Shown here piece by piece: positions 17,642-24,539 of a stretch of DNA of 33,853 nt. The stretch covers positions 1 through 33,853 of the IMG/VR virus record IMGVR_UViG_3300030103_001499. One strand, given 5' to 3'. Source of the DNA: a virus. The translations under genes and the position numbers were made by a program. Position 1 is the first letter of the stretch. Every line of letters begins with the position of its first letter. The notes under the pieces were generated by a model that was not told the DNA's origin, did not search any database, and saw nothing but the letters and a program-made list of their open reading frames with translations.

Positions 17642-18134
17642 GGCTTTCCTTATCTATAATAATTAGTTCGGCTTCAGTGTAAGGTATATGATAGAATGTC
17701 TCTCGCCTGTCAACTCTTGCAAAGGAAGGTTTCTTAATAACATCATCAGTCATCTGACTTCCTTTTATTTTCCAAGCTTTAGTATACTCGCAGTTAAGAA
17801 CGTAGAAAAACAAGTTGTCTATCTCGTCCTGATACTTTTTAATTAATCTTTGTTTTCTTCCTGGTATTCTAACTTCTTCCCATTCAGAAGGCCACCGACT
17901 ATCTGGTAACAAAGTAAAACCTCGATTACCTAAGTAGTCTTCACCCCACTGTGCTTTACGTTCCACCTCATGATAGTAAGTAATACCATCTTTTATTGAA
18001 ACAACATCAGCATTATAATCTTCTTCTGTTGATAATATCTCATGCCCTTCTGATTCTAAATATTTTATAAGGGCTTGCTTTGAAGGTTCGTTGACCTCGT
18101 TATAAACATCTGCTCTAAATTTTCTTCTGTACAT
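17625..18134 (-). CDS. Possible PD-(D/E)XK-type nuclease
   Basis: This 169-residue protein has an N-terminal helix (SKQALIKYLESEGHEI) followed by ADVVSIKDGITYYHEVERKAQW. Asp in ADVV, then a beta strand with E-x-K (ERK), is the usual order of catalytic residues in PD-(D/E)XK nucleases. The C-terminal half (NLFFYVLNCEYTKAWKI, FYHIPYTEAELI) looks like further strands of the same fold. The start has a strong CGGAGG site 5 bases upstream, inside the end of the DUF1289 gene. The nuclease call rests on one motif and could be wrong. Similar proteins are usually annotated as hypothetical. Confidence 0.65.
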   Translation of the reverse strand: MYRRKFRADVYNEVNEPSKQALIKYLESEGHEILSTEEDYNADVVSIKDGITYYHEVERKAQWGEDYLGNRGFTLLPDSRWPSEWEEVRIPGRKQRLIKKYQDEIDNLFFYVLNCEYTKAWKIKGSQMTDDVIKKPSFARVDRRETFYHIPYTEAELIIIDKESHDRQT

Positions 18135-18330
18135 ACTGCCTCCGTTTTAGCTCGCATAGTAGAAGTTCCTGCTCATAGTCCGACATTATAGGCCAATTCC
18201 TTATTTCGTCAACAGTTCTTTTACAGGATAGGCACAAGCCATCATCACCTATCTCGCAAGCTTTTTCACAGGGGGATGGAGTGCTCCCATATCTAGGAGC
18301 AATCTCCCTGCGTACATGAGGTATACTCAT
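18115..18330 (-). CDS. DUF1289 four-cysteine protein
   Basis: This 71-residue protein has SPCEKACEIGDDGLCLSC with Cys21, Cys25, Cys33 and Cys36, followed by KRTVDEIRNWPIMSDYEQ. This is the DUF1289 pattern (SPC..vC.id....C.GC.RT.dEI..W..ms..e), common in Proteobacteria and carried by some of their phages. Four closely spaced cysteines suggest a zinc or iron-sulfur site. The function is not known. It starts 4 bases inside the end of the ribonucleotide reductase gene, so it may serve that pathway. It also suggests a proteobacterial host. Confidence 0.85.
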   Translation of the reverse strand: MSIPHVRREIAPRYGSTPSPCEKACEIGDDGLCLSCKRTVDEIRNWPIMSDYEQELLLCELKRRQYVQKKI

Positions 18331-20084
18331 TCACACTTACGCAGTCCTGTTGTAGGATCAAAGTAGCAAGCACCACCTTCATCTACAAAGTCCTGTGTCT
18401 CTTCAATTACTTCTTCTTCTACTATTTCTTCAGATGAAGAGGAGCTAAGTATTCCCATACGTTTACCTGATGATCTGAAAGTTGTACATCCAGAAGCACC
18501 ACCATCATAAGCATCCATATAAATCTTTTTAAAGTCTTCCCAGGTTACATCATCACCAACATTGCAAGTCTTACTGCAAGCAGAGTCAACAAACTTTGAA
18601 GCAATATTAAGAACTTTAACGTGGTCAAATACTGACAGTTCGTTAGCTGTTTTACCTGCTACTTTAAAGACACGATAGCCGTAGTCTTCTACTCTCTCAG
18701 TTCTTTCACCGTCAAACTCTTGAATCTTTCTGTCGTAAAAAAGATTGTAAGGTGGTTCAATACCAGATGAAACGTTGTCTGCTGACAAGCTTATTGTTCC
18801 TGTCGGTGCTACAGATAGTAAGTGACTGTTACGAATACCGTACTCACTTATAAGGTTTCTGATATGATCGGGCAGCGTCTTTGCAAAGTCAGAGTCAAGG
18901 TATGCTTGGGTGAATAAAGGAAAAGCACCCTTTTCAATAGCAAGCTCAACAGAAGTTGTGTAAGCTACATCTCTTATAGCTCCCATTATCTCTTCAAGAG
19001 TTACTAAGAAACGATCACTTCCGTACTCAAATCCTAGTGCTTCTATAGCGTTGGCTACACCGGTGATACCAAGACCCATACGCCTTTTACTTTTAGCTTC
19101 TAGCTCTTGTTCTTTTAAGGGATAGGTTGCCCTGTCTACAACGTTGTCCATTGCTCTGACAACATGAGGTATGTCATTGCGAAGTTGGTTCATGTTGAAC
19201 ACGTACTTGCCATCATGATCTACAACGTACTTAACCAAGTTAAACGAGCCAAGAAGACACGCACCATTAGGAGGTAAGGGCTGTTCACCACAAGGGTTTG
19301 TTGCTGCTATTGTTTCACAGTAGTGTAGATTATTTTTTTTGTTAATACGATCAATAAAAAGAATACCAGGTTCTGCCCAATCCCAAGTACTTCTCATAAT
19401 CTTATCCCAAAGAGCACGAGCATCGACTGTCTTACGTACCTCTCCGTTGAACACTAGATCAAAGTCAGTACCTTCTTTTACTGCTGTCATAAACTTGTCA
19501 GTAACACCAACACTAATATTAAAATCTGTGAGGGCAGTCATGTTGTTCTTAGCTGTAACAAATTCTTCAATGTCAGGATGGTCAACACGTAACACACCCA
19601 TCTGTGCTCCACGTCTGTGACCTGCAGAAGCTATTGTCTTACAGACTGCATCAAAGATACCCATGAAAGATAAAGGACCAGAGGACTTTGACTCCAAAGA
19701 TTTAATCATTGCACCACGAGGACGTAGGGTAGAGAAGTCGTATCCAATACCACCACCTAATCTCATTGTTTCTGCTGCACGTCTTGCAGCGTCCATGATA
19801 CCGTCCATACTATCTTCAATAGTTGTAGACACAAAACAGTTGTAAGGAGTTACACGTCTTGGTGCTCCCATAGCTGACTGTACACGCCCTGCAGGGAGGA
19901 AGCGTTGATTGTATAATATTGTTCTGAAGTTGTTGAAGTGACCTTCATTATCTTTGAGAGCCTCTGCCACACGAGTCATAGCATCTTTAAATGTTTCTCC
20001 TTGGCCTCTGTATTTCTCCTCGTGAACCCACTTTGAAACTTCTAGTGTTGGTCCGTAATCCTGTTCTACATTTGGTATATTCAT
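18327..20084 (-). CDS. nrdJ: Adenosylcobalamin-dependent (class II) ribonucleoside reductase
   Basis: This 585-residue enzyme would reduce ribonucleotides to deoxyribonucleotides for phage DNA synthesis, using vitamin B12 and needing no oxygen or partner subunit. The motif NPCGEQPLPPNGACLLGS gives Asn263, the thiyl cysteine Cys265, Glu267 and, 11 residues on, Cys276. Together with Cys83 in PYNCFVS, this matches the class II cysteine layout. LSVAPTGTIS and GCTTFR are further family motifs. No ATP-cone precedes the barrel. The likely redox-active tail cysteines are Cys573 and Cys584, 11 residues apart instead of the usual closer pair. The gene overlaps MazG upstream and DUF1289 downstream by 4 bases each. 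Many marine phages carry this class. Confidence 0.95.
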   Translation of the reverse strand: MNIPNVEQDYGPTLEVSKWVHEEKYRGQGETFKDAMTRVAEALKDNEGHFNNFRTILYNQRFLPAGRVQSAMGAPRRVTPYNCFVSTTIEDSMDGIMDAARRAAETMRLGGGIGYDFSTLRPRGAMIKSLESKSSGPLSFMGIFDAVCKTIASAGHRRGAQMGVLRVDHPDIEEFVTAKNNMTALTDFNISVGVTDKFMTAVKEGTDFDLVFNGEVRKTVDARALWDKIMRSTWDWAEPGILFIDRINKKNNLHYCETIAATNPCGEQPLPPNGACLLGSFNLVKYVVDHDGKYVFNMNQLRNDIPHVVRAMDNVVDRATYPLKEQELEAKSKRRMGLGITGVANAIEALGFEYGSDRFLVTLEEIMGAIRDVAYTTSVELAIEKGAFPLFTQAYLDSDFAKTLPDHIRNLISEYGIRNSHLLSVAPTGTISLSADNVSSGIEPPYNLFYDRKIQEFDGERTERVEDYGYRVFKVAGKTANELSVFDHVKVLNIASKFVDSACSKTCNVGDDVTWEDFKKIYMDAYDGGASGCTTFRSSGKRMGILSSSSSEEIVEEEVIEETQDFVDEGGACYFDPTTGLRKCE

Positions 20085-20458
20085 CTGTAATCTCCCGATC
20101 CTTTTATTGTTCCACGTTTCTCTCTGCTGTCTAGCTTCTTCATGTTTTCTTTTACAACATCATCAAGCTTTATATCTAAAAGATTTAGTATAGCTATAAA
20201 GTAAAAGAACATATCCCCTGCTTCCAGTGTGACACCCTTTTTGTCTAGGGGTGTGTCATCTCTCTTATGTTTCTTTAGCTTCTCAAAAAACTCTCCTGTC
20301 TCCCCTATCAAACCCATAGTGTTTTCTAAAAACCTTTTATCACCAGTAGTAATCATTTTGTTTTCTACCCACTCAGCATAATCATCTAAGTCAATGGGTG
20401 TGCTAGTTTCAAAGGCTTCAAAATACCCCATGTCTTCTAGGTCTTGTCGTGTTAACAT
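20081..20458 (-). CDS. MazG-like nucleoside triphosphate pyrophosphohydrolase
   Basis: This 125-residue protein carries the MazG metal-binding pattern. E53-T-G-E56 lies in GLIGETGEFFEKL and E79-A-G-D82 in TLEAGDMFFYFI, both within helices. Such enzymes remove the pyrophosphate from NTPs or dNTPs. In phages they are thought to trim unwanted nucleotides or affect host (p)ppGpp, though the latter is disputed. The N-terminal 45 residues (DLDDYAEWVENKMI) fit the dimeric helical fold. It overlaps a small upstream ORF by one base (TAATG) and the reductase by four, which places it in one nucleotide-supply operon. Confidence 0.85.
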   Translation of the reverse strand: MLTRQDLEDMGYFEAFETSTPIDLDDYAEWVENKMITTGDKRFLENTMGLIGETGEFFEKLKKHKRDDTPLDKKGVTLEAGDMFFYFIAILNLLDIKLDDVVKENMKKLDSREKRGTIKGSGDYR

Positions 20459-20613
20459 TACTTCTCCTTTGCATCTATCTCAATTATTTTAACATCATCT
20501 AAATCATATATGGTGTCCTGAATCCTTTCTTCAAGACTCTTTTTTACACTATCAGAAGCAATAAAATTTGCTTCAGGATCAACATCCAATAGCATTGTCA
20601 ATTCAAACAACAC
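20458..20613 (-). CDS. Small hypothetical protein with GTG start (51 residues)
   Basis: The frame begins GTG TTG TTT GAA, with a perfect GGAGG 5 bases upstream, and ends in a TAA that shares its last base with the MazG ATG (TAATG). The protein contains DVDPEANFIASDSVKKSLEE and then a short acidic helix/strand (DLDDVKIIEIDAKEK). It is too short for normal gene callers. The strong ribosome site and tight coupling argue that it is translated. An ATG inside the frame would give 45 residues. Function unknown. Confidence 0.65.
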   Translation of the reverse strand: MLFELTMLLDVDPEANFIASDSVKKSLEERIQDTIYDLDDVKIIEIDAKEK

Positions 20614-20654
20614 GAGAACCTCCAAGTTATATAGACTAAATTTTTTACGTCAAT

Positions 20655-21050
20655 CTATTCTTTTGTCCAATCGTCAGGAATAGATTTTTCTGCGTATTGA
20701 AAGCCGTACTTCTTGCACCAATCTCCGTAAGAAGACTTAGCGCCTTTATAAAGTTTGGCTCTGCTGTTCTGGAAAACAAAACGAATATCTAATTCAGGAA
20801 ATTGTTTTGCTATCTCTTTGTGCTTACGTCTATCATTAGCAACAAAACGTCCTTTTGTTTCAACGATAATACCGTTAGCTAAAACGAAGTCAGGTGTATA
20901 CGTTCTGACCTTTATGTCAACCCACTTGATCTTATTTTTTTCGTATTCAAAGTCTACGTCTTTTGAACGTAGCTCTCTGGCTACATCATCCTCAAACCCT
21001 GAGCGATACCCTGCTTTTATTGCTGATGCTCTGTACTTATTCTTGGTCAT
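20655..21050 (-). CDS. T7-type endonuclease I (Holliday junction resolvase)
   Basis: This 131-residue protein lines up along its whole length with T7 gp3: AGYRSGFEDDVAREL, TYTPDFVLANGIIVETKG, DRRKHKEIAKQFPELDIRFVF, KLYKGAKSSYGDWCKKYG and IPDDWTKE. The catalytic set is present as Glu20, Asp54, Glu64 and Lys66. The enzyme cuts branched DNA such as Holliday junctions and helps break down host DNA and mature replicating concatemers. I chose the ATG at 21050 because the 41 residues added by the longer frame match nothing in the family and would lie inside the exonuclease gene. It overlaps that gene by 14 bases. Confidence 0.95.
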   Translation of the reverse strand: MTKNKYRASAIKAGYRSGFEDDVARELRSKDVDFEYEKNKIKWVDIKVRTYTPDFVLANGIIVETKGRFVANDRRKHKEIAKQFPELDIRFVFQNSRAKLYKGAKSSYGDWCKKYGFQYAEKSIPDDWTKE

Positions 21051-21903
21051 GATAGGTAAAGTCTTCTGGAACATTAGGTGGTTTAACAACGTCAACCAAC
21101 AAGACATCACCTGTCTTATAAACAAACCTTCTTGTCTCAGGCCAACACTTCTTATTAAACTCACACCACCCACAAGAAGGATGAAGTTTTTTGTTTGGGC
21201 TTGTTGCTGATTGAGGAACTGGTTCGTACCCTCTGTCAGGAATTACACCTGATACCATTGTCTTTGCTTGTTCTATTTCTTTTTCTTTTTGTTCTATCTC
21301 TTCAGAGAAGTCATACACATCTAAGCATATGCCACCCCCTACTTTATCAACAACAAGAAAAGCTCCGTGTGTTTTGTTCTTTACCAGTGGATCAGCCTTA
21401 GCAGCATACACGTAAGAACTAAGCTGACTGATATAACCAAAAGGATCTTGATCCCTTAAGCTACCCTCAGCAAACTTCTTGAACGAGTAAGGGGAGGCAG
21501 ACTTAACATCCACTGTCATACCATCAATAACCGCATCCCTGTGACCTGCTAAGTCATTGATGATTAAACGATCCTGTTGTCCTTCAACACGGTGACCAGA
21601 CGCTTCAACGATAGAGAGTACTAATTCCTCAATCATATCGCCATAGAAGAACTTAAGTAAATCTGATGGAGAAGCAGGTTTACTAGCTGCAGGTTCGTTT
21701 ATCTTATACCAAAGTTTTCTTTTGCAAGGACTACCAATAGAAGAGAACGACAAATATCTTCTTGGTTTTTGTGGTGCTCTGAATCTTAAAGTAGCTGCCT
21801 TAGCTATTCTATCACCCATCTTAAGACTTATTATATGATCCCATCCGTTTAATCCTTGGATGGTTTCCTCCATGTCTTTTACGAGTGTGTCTATAGTTTT
21901 CAT
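21037..21903 (-). CDS. Cas4/RecB-like exonuclease with a four-cysteine Fe-S site
   Basis: This 288-residue protein has the ordered motifs of a PD-(D/E)XK nuclease of the RecB/Cas4 group. These are GHRDAVIDG (His121, Asp123), VDVKSAS (Asp132, Lys134) and QLSSY (Gln160, Tyr164). It also has the four cysteines of the iron-sulfur cluster typical of Cas4 and AddB: Cys60 early (SPCKRKLWY) and Cys244, Cys247 and Cys253 late (SCGWCEFNKKCW). It should degrade or resect DNA ends, and probably takes the place of T7 gp6 exonuclease in the SSB-exonuclease-endonuclease I cluster. No CRISPR genes are present, so an adaptation role is unlikely. It begins downstream of the SSB hairpins. Confidence 0.88.
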   Translation of the reverse strand: MKTIDTLVKDMEETIQGLNGWDHIISLKMGDRIAKAATLRFRAPQKPRRYLSFSSIGSPCKRKLWYKINEPAASKPASPSDLLKFFYGDMIEELVLSIVEASGHRVEGQQDRLIINDLAGHRDAVIDGMTVDVKSASPYSFKKFAEGSLRDQDPFGYISQLSSYVYAAKADPLVKNKTHGAFLVVDKVGGGICLDVYDFSEEIEQKEKEIEQAKTMVSGVIPDRGYEPVPQSATSPNKKLHPSCGWCEFNKKCWPETRRFVYKTGDVLLVDVVKPPNVPEDFTYHDQE

Positions 21904-21920
21904 GGTCTTACCTTTTTATT

Positions 21921-21967
21921 TTTAAAAGCCCCCACCCTAAGAAACTTTACAAACAAGGATGGAGGCT
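21921..21967 (-). terminator. Hairpin terminator after the SSB gene
   Basis: In minus-strand RNA a 12-base stem forms between 21956-21967 (AGCCUCCAUCCU) and 21927-21938 (AGGGUGGGGGCU), with two G-U pairs and a 17-base loop. It is followed by a short U run (UUUU) and A/U bases. On the other strand those two positions would be mismatches, so the hairpin is built for the minus transcript. The tail is short and readthrough to the exonuclease gene is likely. Confidence 0.6.
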
Positions 21968-21971
21968 AATT

Positions 21972-22006
21972 CTTCTAGGGAGAAAGGATATTGAAAAACC
22001 TAGAAG
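21972..22006 (-). repeat. Perfect 8-bp inverted repeat across the SSB stop codon
   Basis: The arms CTTCTAGG (21972-21979) and CCTAGAAG (21999-22006) are separated by 19 bases. The right-hand arm contains the TAG stop of the SSB gene. With the stronger hairpin just after it, the 3' end of the SSB message would carry two stems. Confidence 0.55.
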
Positions 22007-22521
22007 GGTATTGAGTCCTGTGGTTCTTGTTGGGAGGAAGACTTAGAACCTCCAGAACTCTTTGAATGATCCTGAAACATTTGACGTGGTTTGGAGTTAC
22101 CACTTTCTGATTCATAGACCACATGATCTAGGACTTGAAGTCCAACCAATCGTGTACCAGTTCCCATCTTTGTGGGGTACACTTCAACTTTAACTATTCC
22201 CTTACTACCATTACCAATAAGACCTTTTTCTTGAAGATCCCAAGACTTACCAGTAACATCGGCTACAATAGGTGATCCACCCATCCAATCCTGTGCTCCA
22301 GTGTGAGGACGTGACACAGTAATTTTATGACCACCTTCTACTTCTTCAATCTTTTTCTTACACCCTGCATCAACAAGAGCTTTAGCAGTTTTCTTGTCAG
22401 TGATTACAGTAACTTTGTATTCACCATTTGTTTCTGAGTTCCATTCGTTTTGGTCACGGTTGGACTCAAATACTTTTGCCCACTCGATTGTTCCCTTAAT
22501 ATCCATTTGTGTTGATGGCAT
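22000..22521 (-). CDS. Single-stranded DNA-binding protein, T7 gp2.5-like
   Basis: The protein has 173 residues. Residues about 5-130 contain alternating beta strands that fit an OB fold (EYKVTVITDKKTA, GHKITVSRP, GIVKVEVYPTKMGTGTRLVGLQVLDHVVYE). The last 35 residues are S/G/Q-rich and end DSIPF, like the C-terminal tip by which SSBs contact replication partners (E. coli SSB ends in DIPF, T7 gp2.5 in an acidic tail with a final Phe). The tail here is less acidic than in T7. It sits between DNA polymerase and exonuclease, has a strong GGAGGG site, a promoter-like element upstream and two hairpins downstream, and is therefore probably made at a high level. Confidence 0.85.
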   Translation of the reverse strand: MPSTQMDIKGTIEWAKVFESNRDQNEWNSETNGEYKVTVITDKKTAKALVDAGCKKKIEEVEGGHKITVSRPHTGAQDWMGGSPIVADVTGKSWDLQEKGLIGNGSKGIVKVEVYPTKMGTGTRLVGLQVLDHVVYESESGNSKPRQMFQDHSKSSGGSKSSSQQEPQDSIPF

Positions 22522-22552
22522 GTTGCCCTCCTTTTAAAGATTAATACTGTAA

Positions 22553-22581
22553 TACATAGTGTTGTGGTAGTAGGTTGTCAA
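22553..22581 (-). promoter_or_regulatory. Sigma-70-like promoter candidate for SSB
   Basis: On the minus strand TTGACA (22581-22576) is followed after 17 bases by TATGTA (22558-22553). The -35 box is a perfect match and the -10 box matches in its first three positions. It overlaps the polymerase stop codon and would start transcription about 25 bases before the SSB ATG. It is a prediction by consensus only. Confidence 0.5.
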
Positions 22582-24539
22582 TGGGTTTCAGCCCAATTTT
22601 TTCCTATGTCATATGATCCTGGCGTAGGTATCTTAAAACCTAAGTCTTCCCCAGTTTCTAACATGCAGTCAGCTTGTATCTGACCTAACCTTCTAGCTTC
22701 TTCCTCTGTTCCTGTTACCTCCACTTGATATTCGTCATGAATAAAACCAACCATTTTAAAGTTGATACCTTCTTGTCTGGCTTTGTCGTGCCACTTGAGT
22801 AGACTGTGCTTCATCAAACAAGCTTCACCGTTCTGTAGCATACCTGCCAAGGTTTTGTGTGCGTTGGGTACTGGAACTTTACGTCCATCATACCCAGTAA
22901 AATATCCTTGCTCTGCAACGTAGGGTACAAGTTGGTTCTTTAAATTATATAAACCATCAATACTCATTTCAAAACGAGTACGTGCTTGGGTTGCCGCCAT
23001 CATACTTACGTTAAGTATCTGTCCTGTCTTTGCTACCCCTGCTCCAAGTAACCAAGCATAAATAAAAGTCTTTGCCATATCCCTTGTACCATTAGGAACG
23101 TTTAAAGCTTTCTTGTTTACGTTATGGATATCTGTTTCGTTTTCTTTCTTTCCTGTCATGATAGCTTGAGCATATTGATCGGCATCAAAATGTCTCCAAA
23201 GATAATCTGCTAACACTCGCAGCTGAATACCGTCAGCATCCGTACCAACTAACCAAGAGCCTGATGGTACAGTCCAACAAGCACGTAAGTGCAGATCAAA
23301 TTGTTTCTTTACCTGTTCTACTGCAGTCTTTGCTTCACCATGAAACGGAGAGGATATGTTAGCAGTGTTAGGATCTTTGTGAGAACATCGTCCTGTCCAT
23401 GCTCCAATGTTGTTGATGCTACCGTGTATCCTTAAATCTTCACCACACTGTCCTAGCCACTCCACCAGTGAGGAACGCCTACCTTCAAGTGTCAACCACT
23501 GGGCTAGAGCTTTTGCTCCTGTAGGTGCTGTGTCAGGAAGTGTACTAAGATTTGCCTCTGAAACTGTGTATCCATAAACATCCAAGTGAGCTTTCTTTTT
23601 GTCATAAAATTCTTGATCCATAGAAGCAATTGACTTCTTCCAAGGGTCACCAACCTTAGTTCTTGAAAACTCTATAGCAGTTTTTGTTTTGTCTACTGGC
23701 TTCCACTTGGCTTCCCACAGTGCATCAATACGATCTTTAACTGATCCAGGGTTGAAGCTAATCCAGTCAGAACAAATTAGATCTTCCCCTTCAATGTGTG
23801 TCATACCATACTTTTCTTTTGCTTTTGTGACGGTAGACATTTCAGTTCCGTCTTTCTTTAGTCGGTACTTTATCCTGTTTACTTCCGTAAGTTTAGGTGG
23901 AAAGTCTACTTGAAATTGTTCCTCTAAAGTTTTCATCTTTGTTTGTATTGAGTTAAGAAGAAACTCTGCCTTTGGTTTGTCAAAACAAAAACCGTAGTAC
24001 TGAGTCCGTACCAGTTCTATCTGTACATCGTGTTCTGTTCTTAATGATTTAGTCCAATCAGAATCCCAAATAATATCATGGAAATGCTCATACAAAGAAC
24101 TTGTAACCTCGATGTCTTGATACCAGTAGTCAACCATCTCAACACTGTATCTAGAAAAATCATTAAAATCTCCTTTATGTTTATCTAATCTTATACCCCA
24201 AGCTTTAAGACTGTGAGGGTACTGAGCACCCTTTGGGATAGCTATGTTATAATCTACTAACCTACTTATAATAACAGTATCAACAATCTTTCTTGGATCT
24301 ATGATACCTGGTTTTAAAAGTTTGTTTAACATCGGTGCATCAAACTGTACAAAGTTGTGACCAACAATCAGGTCTGCTGATTCATACCACTTGATAGCTT
24401 CAGCCTTAGCAACTGGATCTTCATGGCAGTTATCAAACCTTTGTATTCTACCAGTGCTTAAATCTTTACCACCACAAATCCATAGCTTGTCGCTATCCTC
24501 AAGACCGTTAGTCTCTATATCACTGACAACTATTCTCAT
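22578..24539 (-). CDS. DNA polymerase I family (family A, T7 gp5-like) with 3'-5' exonuclease
   Basis: This 653-residue enzyme replicates the phage genome. The N-terminal exonuclease starts VVSDIETNG (Asp7, Glu9), as in T7 gp5. LIVGHNFVQFD and YWYQDIEVTSSLYEH are further exonuclease motifs. The polymerase palm and fingers hold motif A (TDADGIQLR, Asp434), motif B (RDMAKTFIYAWLLGAG, Arg486, Lys490, Tyr494) and motif C (VGFIHDEYQVEV, His601, Asp602, Glu603). Two positions conserved in T7 and E. coli differ: Gln439 stands where T7 has Glu480, and Leu498 where T7 has Tyr530. The protein is about 50 residues shorter than T7 gp5. Its ATGA start overlaps the primase-helicase stop. Confidence 0.95.
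   Translation of the reverse strand: MRIVVSDIETNGLEDSDKLWICGGKDLSTGRIQRFDNCHEDPVAKAEAIKWYESADLIVGHNFVQFDAPMLNKLLKPGIIDPRKIVDTVIISRLVDYNIAIPKGAQYPHSLKAWGIRLDKHKGDFNDFSRYSVEMVDYWYQDIEVTSSLYEHFHDIIWDSDWTKSLRTEHDVQIELVRTQYYGFCFDKPKAEFLLNSIQTKMKTLEEQFQVDFPPKLTEVNRIKYRLKKDGTEMSTVTKAKEKYGMTHIEGEDLICSDWISFNPGSVKDRIDALWEAKWKPVDKTKTAIEFSRTKVGDPWKKSIASMDQEFYDKKKAHLDVYGYTVSEANLSTLPDTAPTGAKALAQWLTLEGRRSSLVEWLGQCGEDLRIHGSINNIGAWTGRCSHKDPNTANISSPFHGEAKTAVEQVKKQFDLHLRACWTVPSGSWLVGTDADGIQLRVLADYLWRHFDADQYAQAIMTGKKENETDIHNVNKKALNVPNGTRDMAKTFIYAWLLGAGVAKTGQILNVSMMAATQARTRFEMSIDGLYNLKNQLVPYVAEQGYFTGYDGRKVPVPNAHKTLAGMLQNGEACLMKHSLLKWHDKARQEGINFKMVGFIHDEYQVEVTGTEEEARRLGQIQADCMLETGEDLGFKIPTPGSYDIGKNWAETH

Noticed and set aside
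20655-21173. A longer start for endonuclease I
   Set aside because: The extra 41 residues lie in the exonuclease gene and match nothing in the T7 family. The ATG at 21050 puts the first catalytic Glu at position 20, as in T7.
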